Source: Campylobacter sp. (GTDB lineage: Bacteria; Campylobacterota; Campylobacteria; Campylobacterales; Campylobacteraceae). Taken from it: DNA of 13,661 nucleotides. The notes below the pieces were generated by a model, which saw only the letters and a program-made list of their open reading frames with translations, searched no databases and was not told the origin of the DNA. Positions 1 through 5,869 of the stretch are shown piece after piece (within the stretch, counting starts at the first letter, position 1; every line of letters starts with the position of its first letter). The translations under genes were made by a program, and so were the position numbers. The stretch covers positions 1 through 13,661 of the forward strand of contig JAGAZK010000209.1 in assembly GCA_017940085.1 (NCBI GenBank). The letters are read 5' to 3'.

Positions 1-965
1 AAAAAATAAGTGATAATGAGGTAAAAATCAGTGCTTATCCTTTTGAAGTAGGTTATGCAGTAACACTAGCTCACCCACTTCGCAGATTGCTTTATACTAG
101 CACCGTTGGATTTGCACCAACTGGCGTAAAAATAGAGGGCGTAACTCATGAGTTTGATAGCGTAAGAGGTATGCTTGAAGATGTTGCTATTTTTATTGTA
201 AATTTGAAAAATTTGCGTTTTAAACTCAAAAATGACTCTAATAAAGAAACTATTGAGTTTCATTTTAACGGACCAAAAGAAATTACAGGTGCTGATTTAA
301 ATAACGATATAGTAGAAGTAGTAAATCCAGAAAGCTATTTGGCGACTATAAATGAAGATGCTGAGCTTAAATTTAGTATCATCATAGAAAAAGGCATAGG
401 ATATGTGCCAAGCGAAGAATTAAGAAGCGAAATAGATCCTAATTTTATCGCTTTGGATGCGTTTTTTACCCCTGTGAAAAAAGCAGTTTATGAGATTCAA
501 AATGTCTTGGTTGAAGACAATCCAGACTACGAAAAAATCGTTATGACTGTCATTACAAATGGGCAAATAGATGCAATTGAAGCTTTTAAAAACTCAATTG
601 AAGCTATGTATAAACAAATGTCAATATTTAATAAAGTCTTAAATATTGATGTAAATTCAGCTATGCTTTCATCTAAAAATAGCGGTGAGAGCAACAAACT
701 ATTTAACAAAATAGAACAACTAAATTTAAGTGCTAGAAGCTCGAATTGCTTGGAAAAAGCAGGTATTGAATACATAGGCGAATTGGCCTTGATGTCAGAA
801 AGTGAGCTAAAAGAGCTTAAAAATTTAGGCAAAAAATCTCTAGATGAAATCAAAGCTGTTATGGCTGAGATAGGTTATCCATTTGGAGAGAGCAAACTGG
901 GCGAAAGCAAAGAAAATGTCCGAAAAAAAATAGCTGAATTAAAAAAATCAAAAGGAACAAAATGA
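1..965 (+). CDS. rpoA: RNA polymerase alpha subunit, 5'-truncated by the window
   Basis: This is the alpha subunit of RNA polymerase, which nucleates core assembly through its N-terminal domain and contacts UP elements and activators through its C-terminal domain. The open frame runs in from the left edge (first full codon at position 3) for about 320 residues, so only a short N-terminal piece is missing. The typical alpha-NTD stretch [20 protein letters not shown] begins around position 72. The C-terminal domain shows the helix-hairpin-helix signature ([19 protein letters not shown]) at roughly 730-850. The ATG at 87 is internal, because alpha-specific sequence precedes it in frame. The stop codon overlaps the rplQ start (ATGA), the usual alpha-L17 arrangement. 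Identification is very secure. Confidence 0.97.
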   Translation, partial: KISDNEVKISAYPFEVGYAVTLAHPLRRLLYTSTVGFAPTGVKIEGVTHEFDSVRGMLEDVAIFIVNLKNLRFKLKNDSNKETIEFHFNGPKEITGADLNNDIVEVVNPESYLATINEDAELKFSIIIEKGIGYVPSEELRSEIDPNFIALDAFFTPVKKAVYEIQNVLVEDNPDYEKIVMTVITNGQIDAIEAFKNSIEAMYKQMSIFNKVLNIDVNSAMLSSKNSGESNKLFNKIEQLNLSARSSNCLEKAGIEYIGELALMSESELKELKNLGKKSLDEIKAVMAEIGYPFGESKLGESKENVRKKIAELKKSKGTK

Positions 966-1312
966 GACATAATCATGGTTATAGAAAGCTAGGTCGCACA
1001 AGCTCTCATCGTGCCGCCTTGCTAAAAAATCTTACTATTTCTATAGTAAATTTTGGCAAAATAGAAACTACACTACAAAAAGCAAAAGAATTAAAATCTT
1101 ATGTAGAAAAGCTAATCACAAGAGCTAGAATTGGTGATAGTGAAGCACATAGATTTGTTTTTGCTGCTTTGCAAGACAAAACTGCTACAAACAAATTAGT
1201 TACTGAAATTGCACCAAAATACGCTGATCGCAATGGCGGATACACAAGAATCATAAAAACTCGTGTTCGCAAAGGTGATGCGGCTGAAATGGCTTTTATT
1301 GAGCTAGTGTAA
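962..1312 (+). CDS. rplQ: 50S ribosomal protein L17
   Basis: L17 is a protein of the large ribosomal subunit. The 116-residue product begins [17 protein letters not shown], the highly conserved L17 start, and ends with the expected [18 protein letters not shown] tail. The length is normal for compact bacterial L17. An AAAGGA Shine-Dalgarno sequence five bases before the ATG lies inside the end of rpoA. The 4-bp ATGA overlap indicates translational coupling, so the two proteins are probably made from one mRNA. A strong terminator follows immediately and closes the ribosomal/alpha operon. Confidence 0.98.
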   Translation: MRHNHGYRKLGRTSSHRAALLKNLTISIVNFGKIETTLQKAKELKSYVEKLITRARIGDSEAHRFVFAALQDKTATNKLVTEIAPKYADRNGGYTRIIKTRVRKGDAAEMAFIELV

Positions 1313-1314
1313 TA

Positions 1315-1347
1315 AATTTGCCGAGATTGCTCGGCAAATTCTTTCTT
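1315..1347 (+). terminator. Rho-independent terminator of the rpoA-rplQ operon
   Basis: A perfect 11-bp inverted repeat, AATTTGCCGAG (1315-1325) and CTCGGCAAATT (1330-1340), encloses an ATTG loop and is followed by CTTTCTT. It starts two bases after the rplQ stop. The GC-rich stem core stands out in this AT-rich region. The T-run is interrupted by C, but stem quality and position make terminator the best reading. Confidence 0.88.
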
Positions 1348-1367
1348 CAAAAATCCAAAAATTATCC

Positions 1368-1479
1368 AAATTTAATCCAAATTCATTTAAATTTAGTGCT
1401 TAAATTTAATAAATTTAGTCCAAATTTGATTAAATTTATTTCAAATTTGGATAAATTTAATCAAATTTACGCTAAATTT
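1368..1479. repeat. Helically phased AAATTT array upstream of rnpB
   Basis: Ten AAATTT blocks begin at 1368, 1389, 1402, 1411, 1422, 1432, 1443, 1453, 1463 and 1474. The last seven are spaced 11, 10, 11, 10, 10 and 11 bp, averaging 10.5 bp, which is one DNA helical turn. The first two are 21 bp (two turns) apart. A-tracts in phase with the helix are the classic cause of intrinsic DNA curvature. The array lies between the rplQ terminator and rnpB, so it probably forms a curved rnpB promoter region. No ORF here is credible. Confidence 0.8.
1473..1478 (+). promoter_or_regulatory. Candidate -10 element for rnpB
   Basis: TAAATT (4 of 6 to TATAAT) sits about 7-9 bases before the expected 5' end of RNase P RNA and overlaps the last AAATTT block. 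Campylobacter housekeeping promoters typically have a -10 box with periodic AT-rich signal upstream instead of a clear -35, which fits. The match itself is weak. Confidence 0.35.
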
Positions 1480-1484
1480 CCATT

Positions 1485-1807
1485 TCGGTGCGACAAGCAA
1501 TCGCTAGAAATAGAGGAAAGTCCGAGCTGCATTAAGACAGGGTTGCGTCTAACGGACGCCTAGCGTAAGCTAAGGGAAAGTACAACAGAAAGCAAACTGC
1601 CCAAATTTGGGCGATGGTGAAACGGTGGTGTAAGAGACCACCAGTGGGTCAGTAAATACTAAGCTACCCAGCTTTGCAAACCCAACCCGCAGCAAGAAGA
1701 GATGGTTTTTAGTCTTAAAATATAAAACTCTTCGCTAAAATTTGATTGCAAAATCAAAATGAGATAAATGATTGCCCAAACAGAACTCGGCTTATAGTCG
1801 CACCAAA
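1485..1807 (+). ncRNA. rnpB: RNase P RNA component
   Basis: This is the catalytic RNA of RNase P, which removes 5' leaders from tRNA precursors. Its ends pair in a perfect P1 helix: GGTGCGAC (1487-1494) with GTCGCACC (1797-1804). The conserved core elements appear in order: GAGGAAAGTCCGAGCTGC at 1513-1530, AGGGAAAGT...ACAGAAA at 1572-1592, GGTGAAACGGTGG...GTAAGAG at 1616-1638, then GCAGCAAG near 1690, and ACAGAA..CGGCTTATAG at 1780-1797. A hairpin at 1741-1758 is capped by a GCAA (GNRA) tetraloop. Another arm is the palindrome GCCCAAATTTGGGC (1599-1612). The exact transcript ends are inferred from P1 and may be off by a few bases. Confidence 0.95.
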
Positions 1808-1936
1808 TAATACTTGCTTGATTTACATTTATGGGATTTTAAATATTTATAACACACTTTTAAAAATGATTTTAATGATATTTTGAATAAATTTTGAGTT
1901 TAAATTTAAGCAAATTTAACCAAATAAGAACATATC

Positions 1937-2149
1937 TCAAATACCGTATTTTTTGGCTTTTTGGACTTTTTGGAGTTCTTGTTTGATTTGATCTTGTTTT
2001 TTACTTATTTCACTCATAGCAGTTTGCATCAAAGTCATAGCTGAGCGAAGTTCATCAATATTCATATCTGGGACTTCTTTGCTAAGTCTGCCGATAGTAT
2101 CATAGTCTTCAGCCACTAAAGCAACTTTAAATTCATCAAGCCAACTCAT
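1937..2149 (-). CDS. Small protein downstream of fliS, FliT-like candidate
   Basis: This 70-residue, strongly helical protein starts MSWLDEFKVALVAEDYD and ends in a lysine/glutamine-rich coiled-coil-like tail (about residues 45-68). It has no signal peptide or membrane segment. Its ATG lies 14 nt inside fliS in another frame, so translation is probably coupled to fliS. It is the last gene of the flaG-fliD-fliS operon, the position FliT occupies in many bacteria; FliT is the export chaperone for FliD. A short helical protein of this size is consistent with that role, but I see no decisive FliT signature. Sequence and context make it a real gene; the function is inferred. Confidence 0.8.
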   Translation of the reverse strand: MSWLDEFKVALVAEDYDTIGRLSKEVPDMNIDELRSAMTLMQTAMSEISKKQDQIKQELQKVQKAKKYGI

Positions 2150-2510
2150 CTTCTTGTGTTACTTCCTTCCAAGCGTCTATCATACCTCTTGTTACTTTTA
2201 TGACCTCATCAAGCATATCTGAATCATTTTCTAAACTCGCTTTTAAGATAACTTGAATTTGCCTTGCATACATACCTTGCAAATACTGAGAAATCTGCCC
2301 TTGCTTCATATCTAGAGAATTCATTAACTCAAAAAATATAGCCATTGTTTTGTTGCAAAAAAGCACTTTTTGTTCTATATCTTTATCTTCTATGGCTTTT
2401 TTAGCTCTAGCAACAAAACGAAGTATTCCTTCATAAAGCATCAAAACAAGCTTTTGCGGAGATTCCACTTGAGCATTGTTTTGATTATAGGTAGCATAGG
2501 CAGAATTCAT
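2136..2510 (-). CDS. fliS: Flagellin export chaperone FliS
   Basis: FliS is a cytosolic chaperone that binds the C-terminus of flagellin, keeps it unpolymerised and delivers it to the export apparatus. The 124-residue product has the family start MNSAYATYNQNNAQVESPQK, the LVLMLYEGILRFV helix, and the usual four-helix length. I start it at the ATG at 2510: AAAGG lies six bases upstream and the gene then begins 13 bp after the fliD stop. An in-frame ATG at 2540 would overlap fliD and add a non-family KNKKR-type extension, so it is rejected. The 3' end overlaps the next small gene by 14 nt. Confidence 0.95.
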   Translation of the reverse strand: MNSAYATYNQNNAQVESPQKLVLMLYEGILRFVARAKKAIEDKDIEQKVLFCNKTMAIFFELMNSLDMKQGQISQYLQGMYARQIQVILKASLENDSDMLDEVIKVTRGMIDAWKEVTQEDELA

Positions 2511-2516
2511 TTCAGA

Positions 2517-2521
2517 CCTTT
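2517..2521 (-). promoter_or_regulatory. fliS ribosome binding site
   Basis: On the minus strand AAAGG lies six bases before the ATG at 2510, and this decides the fliS start against the upstream ATG at 2540. Confidence 0.75.
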
Positions 2522-2523
2522 TT

Positions 2524-4437
2524 TTATTTTTTGTTGGCATTTAAAAGGGCATCAAATATATTCTTCATAGCGTTAAATTGCGAATTTAGATTATTCATAA
2601 TAGCTTCATATTTCGCAAACTGAACTTGCATGAGATCGTATTTTTTATCCAAAGTGCTTTGGATTTTTTCTTGTTGTGTTTTTAAATGCGAAGCTTCTTT
2701 TTCTAGATTATCGCCATAATCAAACAACACGCCATTTGTGCCTATATAACTATTTAAAACGGAATTTAATCTATCAAAAAATCCATCTGTAACACTACTA
2801 GAACCATTTACTTCTATTTTGTTATTTGTGGCATTTGTAAAACCAAGTTGCTCTAGCATTGTTTGGGTATCAAAATCATCACCAGTCATATTGATAGAAG
2901 TGCCATTTGAGCTTTCTATTACTAAATGATAATTCATAATCCCAGCTTCATTGGTAACCTTATAACTGGCTTTGATATTTTCAATATCTGCATCATTTAT
3001 GGCCTTGACTATAGCTTTGGCATTTTCTTCTGCTGTAGCGTTTGCTTTGGTAGATATGCTTACTTTGACATTGTTTATTTGAATATCTCCAGCAATCATA
3101 CCAGAATTTACGCCCCTACTAGAACTCACACTAGCATTGTTATATTCAGTAATAGAGCTAAAGAAATTTTTAACACTATCAAAATCAGAAGACAAAGCCA
3201 TTTGCAAAGAAGCATTATTTAGGCTCAAATATCCCTCTTCTGTAAAAGAAAGACCAAAATCCAAAAGAGATTTATTATTATCATCTAAGCCAGTTAGCAC
3301 TTTTTTCATTTGTGAAACCATAGTTTTGACTTCATTTACGCCCATTAAAGGACCAGTCTCACCAGTAGTGGTATCAAAATAAGTCAAAGTATCCAAAGCA
3401 CTAACCAAACTATTATAAGAACTAACAAATGTGCTCATGATAGATGAAATATCGTTTGTGTCATTGACAATAGTAATAGAAGACCAATCATTATCTTCAT
3501 CTACTTTGTTTAATTGGAAAGTAACGCCTTCTATTAGATCATTGACTTCATTTGAGCTTCTTGTTATACTTATGCCGTTGTATGTAAATCTAGCGTCCTG
3601 AGCTTCTTGTATTCTTGAACCTGCATTTGCATTGTTTGGATCACTAGCACCGATTCTCACACTTCCATCAGGATTTGTGATAAGATCTCCAGTATTTTGA
3701 TCTCTATCCAAACTAAAGCCTAAATTTGAAAGCAATTTTTCTAAATTTGGAGTTGCACTGCCGTCATCGGCAATATTTGCAGCACTAAAAGATATTTCAT
3801 TATCTTTGCCTGTATTTTCAGACTGAATAAATAATCTAAATGGATTTTCATTGCCACCGACATCTAATATTTTTGAATTTACCATTCCATTTGTCATAGC
3901 ATCTATTTGTTTGGATAAATCTTTCAAAGTAGTAGTATTATCAACCGATAATTTAAACGAACTAATACCTATTTTCAAATCAAACTCAAACACTTCTCCA
4001 TCTGCCAAATCCGCATAAACAAGCTCTCCATCACTATCAAAGCCTTTTGATTGATAAGAATCTTGAGTGGCTAGATTATTTACATGAAAAGCCATATTTT
4101 GGAGTTTGGCTGAGCTATCCATAGAAGTTATAGTTACGCTCTTTGAGCCATTTTCTTGAGTTCCTTTTGTTGAATAAATAGTTTGATCGTTTAGTGCAAC
4201 AACATTTGCCTTAAATGCACTTACATAAGTAATCAAGCTTGTTAAGCCAGATTGTTTTTCTGTATTTCTAGCAAGCCTATTTTCAAAAGGCGTAAGTTGC
4301 ATATATTCATCAGCAGCTTTTAATTTATCAAGAACATCTTGTTTGATAAGTCCGCTTGTCTCACCAAGTCCGAGTTGTGCTAAACTTCTACTTGCAGTTG
4401 TAGTAGCACTTGTAGCGTTTGTAGTAGTAGTTGCCAT
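2524..4437 (-). CDS. fliD: Flagellar filament capping protein FliD (HAP2)
   Basis: FliD forms the cap at the tip of the growing filament and helps flagellin subunits fold into place. The 637-residue protein begins with a Thr/Ala/Ser-rich leader and the typical LAQLGLGETSGLIKQDVLDKL segment (residues 19-39). The conserved D0/D1 part extends to about 130. A variable middle part follows, with a flagellin IN-motif-like section around 449-495 (GDIQINNVKVSI...). The C-terminal heptad region (about 577-637) contains LDKKYDLMQVQFAKYEAIMNNLNSQF in pieces, typical of FliD. The length suits campylobacterial FliD. An AAGGAG site six bases upstream is built from the last flaG codons, so the genes are tightly coupled. 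Confidence 0.96.
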   Translation of the reverse strand: MATTTTNATSATTTASRSLAQLGLGETSGLIKQDVLDKLKAADEYMQLTPFENRLARNTEKQSGLTSLITYVSAFKANVVALNDQTIYSTKGTQENGSKSVTITSMDSSAKLQNMAFHVNNLATQDSYQSKGFDSDGELVYADLADGEVFEFDLKIGISSFKLSVDNTTTLKDLSKQIDAMTNGMVNSKILDVGGNENPFRLFIQSENTGKDNEISFSAANIADDGSATPNLEKLLSNLGFSLDRDQNTGDLITNPDGSVRIGASDPNNANAGSRIQEAQDARFTYNGISITRSSNEVNDLIEGVTFQLNKVDEDNDWSSITIVNDTNDISSIMSTFVSSYNSLVSALDTLTYFDTTTGETGPLMGVNEVKTMVSQMKKVLTGLDDNNKSLLDFGLSFTEEGYLSLNNASLQMALSSDFDSVKNFFSSITEYNNASVSSSRGVNSGMIAGDIQINNVKVSISTKANATAEENAKAIVKAINDADIENIKASYKVTNEAGIMNYHLVIESSNGTSINMTGDDFDTQTMLEQLGFTNATNNKIEVNGSSSVTDGFFDRLNSVLNSYIGTNGVLFDYGDNLEKEASHLKTQQEKIQSTLDKKYDLMQVQFAKYEAIMNNLNSQFNAMKNIFDALLNANKK

Positions 4438-4440
4438 AAC

Positions 4441-4803
4441 TTACTCCTTCGCATCAAATAAAGTGCCGACAATTTCCCTGAAATTTTCAGCCAATTTTAT
4501 AACATGTTCGCTAGGGATTTTTCTAATTATTTCGCCATTGTCTTTTCTCATCACATTTACAAACATAGCATTAATCTTGTCATTATAACCAAAGCGAATA
4601 TTGGTCTCTAATCTACCCATATTTTCATTTAGCTTTTCAATAGCCTTATCTAGCTCTTCGCTAGTAACTTGCATTTTGTCTTCTTGAGCTACATTTTGTT
4701 GTATTTGTATTTGCTCAACTTCCCTGTTTTGCACCCTTTGTGTGGCTTGACTCATAGATACGGTGTCTTGCATTTGTTGAGATGCTACTTTGAAAATTTC
4801 CAT
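4441..4803 (-). CDS. flaG: Flagellar protein FlaG
   Basis: FlaG proteins influence filament length and act with the filament cap genes. The 120-residue product has a glutamine-rich variable N-terminal half (residues 1-45). The conserved FlaG C-terminal domain follows: LETNIRFGYNDKINAMFVNV at 65-84, then the GEIIRKIPSEH motif at 90-100, matching the family pattern GEVIRQIP. It is the first gene of the operon with fliD, three bases apart. AAAGGA precedes the start, and a sigma-28 promoter lies just upstream, fitting a late (class 3) flagellar gene. Confidence 0.93.
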   Translation of the reverse strand: MEIFKVASQQMQDTVSMSQATQRVQNREVEQIQIQQNVAQEDKMQVTSEELDKAIEKLNENMGRLETNIRFGYNDKINAMFVNVMRKDNGEIIRKIPSEHVIKLAENFREIVGTLFDAKE

Positions 4804-4833
4804 TTTAAATCCTTTTATGAGAAATCTGCTTTT

Positions 4834-4860
4834 ATATCGGATAAGATAAAATTTATTTTA
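4834..4860 (-). promoter_or_regulatory. Sigma-28 (FliA) promoter of the flaG operon
   Basis: Read on the minus strand there is TAAA (4857-4860), exactly 15 bases, then TCCGATAT (4834-4841). The enteric sigma-28 consensus is TAAA-N15-GCCGATAA, and the campylobacterial -10 core is CGATWT, which is matched. Transcription would start near 4827, about 25 bases before the flaG ATG. It should make flaG-fliD-fliS late flagellar genes dependent on FliA. Confidence 0.8.
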
Positions 4861-4871
4861 TACTTTTAGTG

Positions 4872-4877
4872 TAAAAT
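4872..4877 (+). promoter_or_regulatory. Candidate -10 element for the 4915 gene cluster
   Basis: TAAAAT (5 of 6 to TATAAT) follows a T-rich stretch (CTTTTAGTG) and lies about 38 bases before the ATG at 4915. It is divergent from the flaG promoter in the same 111-bp gap. TATACT at 4859-4864 is an alternative. Confidence 0.35.
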
Positions 4878-4914
4878 TATTTCAAATGTGCTAATATTTG
4901 GCAAAGGAAATAAT

Positions 4915-5262
4915 ATGAAAATCGCAATTGAATGCAAATGTTTGCTCTTAAAAGAAAGTTTGAAATTGTTTTTAAAAGATCAAATTTACCCAAAAGATGA
5001 AGCAAGTTTGATTATTTGCGATTACGAATACAAAACCGATAAAATAATTTTAATTTTAGGCAAAGATTTAAGAGTGCCTTTTACAAAAGAAGATTTAATT
5101 TCATCAATTAATGAAGCAAATTTAGCAAACTCAATGAATATTTCAAATTTAGCAAATTTAATACAAAATCCAGATAATAATCCAAATTTAGAAGCCCAAA
5201 TTGATACTCTTTTAAACAAATTTAAAAAAGATCTAATCCAAATCATCAAAAATGCTAAATAA
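4915..5262 (+). CDS. Hypothetical protein, reduced receiver-like N-terminal domain
   Basis: I do not recognise this 115-residue protein. I start it at 4915 because AAAGGA (4903-4908) lies six bases upstream; an earlier in-frame start at 4888 has no such site. The N-terminus, MKIAIECKCLLLKESLKLFL, resembles the first strand and helix of a response-regulator receiver domain, but the acidic pair is replaced by ECK. LIICDYE (residues 32-38, D36) could match the phospho-acceptor strand. RVPFTKEDLISSI (53-65) resembles the last KPF..eeL segment. The part between is too short for a complete receiver fold. Residues 69-94 are asparagine/leucine-rich. No signal peptide or membrane segment is seen. It overlaps rsmD by 11 bp. 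The receiver relation is only an inference. Confidence 0.8.
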   Translation: MKIAIECKCLLLKESLKLFLKDQIYPKDEASLIICDYEYKTDKIILILGKDLRVPFTKEDLISSINEANLANSMNISNLANLIQNPDNNPNLEAQIDTLLNKFKKDLIQIIKNAK

Positions 5263-5833
5263 ACTCAAAATCCAAAGTGGCATTTTTAAAGGCAAAAGCT
5301 TAATTTCTCCATCAAATTCAACCACAAGAAGCACAAAATCAATCGTGCAAGATTCGTTTTTTGATACGATTAGAGATGAGCTTAGAGCAAAAAATTTTAT
5401 TGAAGTTTTTGGTGGCTCTGGGATTATGGCAGCGACCGCTCTTAGTAACGGAGCAAATCATGCTTATGCTATAGAAATTGACAAATCAGCTTACAAAATA
5501 CTCTCAAATAATTTTGCTTTGTTAAATAGCGATAAAATCACGGCTTTGTTTGGAAATTCACTTCAAATCACGCCAAATTTAATCTCCAAAAATGCCGAAA
5601 AAAGCGTGATTTTATATATAGATCCGCCATTTAATACAAGAGAAAATTTCACTAATATTTATGAGCAAATTTGGCAAATGCTTGATATTTTAGATAAAAA
5701 TAAAATTTATTTAGTCGTGATTGAGCATATTTCAAGCTACGATCCACCTCAAACAAATGGTGATTTTATTAAATTTAAAAGCAAAAAATTTGGCAAAACA
5801 ACTCTTAGTTATTTTAAGGTTATTGATGATTAA
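5252..5833 (+). CDS. rsmD: 16S rRNA (guanine966-N2)-methyltransferase RsmD
   Basis: RsmD methylates G966 in helix 31 of 16S rRNA using S-adenosylmethionine. The 193-residue product shows the family layout: RSTKSIVQDSFFDTI (26-40) for the usual RPT...R..lFn.L segment, the SAM-binding motif FIEVFGGSGIMAATALSNGA (49-68), acidic IEID (75-78), the catalytic N2-methyltransferase motif DPPF (124-127), and GKTTLSYF near the C-terminus. The ATG lies 11 bp inside the preceding gene and has no obvious Shine-Dalgarno sequence, so it probably depends on translation of that gene. Length is normal for the family. Confidence 0.92.
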   Translation: MLNKLKIQSGIFKGKSLISPSNSTTRSTKSIVQDSFFDTIRDELRAKNFIEVFGGSGIMAATALSNGANHAYAIEIDKSAYKILSNNFALLNSDKITALFGNSLQITPNLISKNAEKSVILYIDPPFNTRENFTNIYEQIWQMLDILDKNKIYLVVIEHISSYDPPQTNGDFIKFKSKKFGKTTLSYFKVIDD

Positions 5834-5858
5834 ATTTAATCTAAATTTACTCTACACA

Positions 5859-5864
5859 AAGGAG
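5859..5864 (+). promoter_or_regulatory. Strong ribosome binding site in front of an ACG codon
   Basis: AAGGAG is the best Shine-Dalgarno sequence in this stretch. Five bases later, at 5870-5872, stands ACG where an ATG would be expected, in frame with the long ORF that follows. The first conventional start in that frame, TTG at 5894, is 29 bases from the site, too far for normal use. Confidence 0.65.
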
Positions 5865-5869
5865 AAATC

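Noticed and set aside
1318..1563. Open frame of 81 codons on the + strand after rplQ
   Set aside because: It covers the terminator, the AAATTT array and the 5' part of rnpB. The product is a low-complexity N/L/F/K repeat with no binding site.
1808..1936. Terminator for rnpB or for the flagellar operon in the 129-bp gap
   Set aside because: I could not find a stable stem with a T-run in either direction; only AAATTT words at 1889, 1902 and 1912.
2926..3382. Two + strand frames opposite fliD
   Set aside because: They are antisense shadows of a well-supported fliD frame, cysteine/isoleucine-rich and without start signals.
4888..4914. Upstream start for the 115-residue protein
   Set aside because: The extension would read through the AAAGGA site that serves the ATG at 4915.
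5828..5841. 14-bp palindrome GATTAAATTTAATC after rsmD as terminator or operator
   Set aside because: It is purely AT-based apart from its ends, has no T-run, and is explained by the general abundance of AAATTT in gaps.
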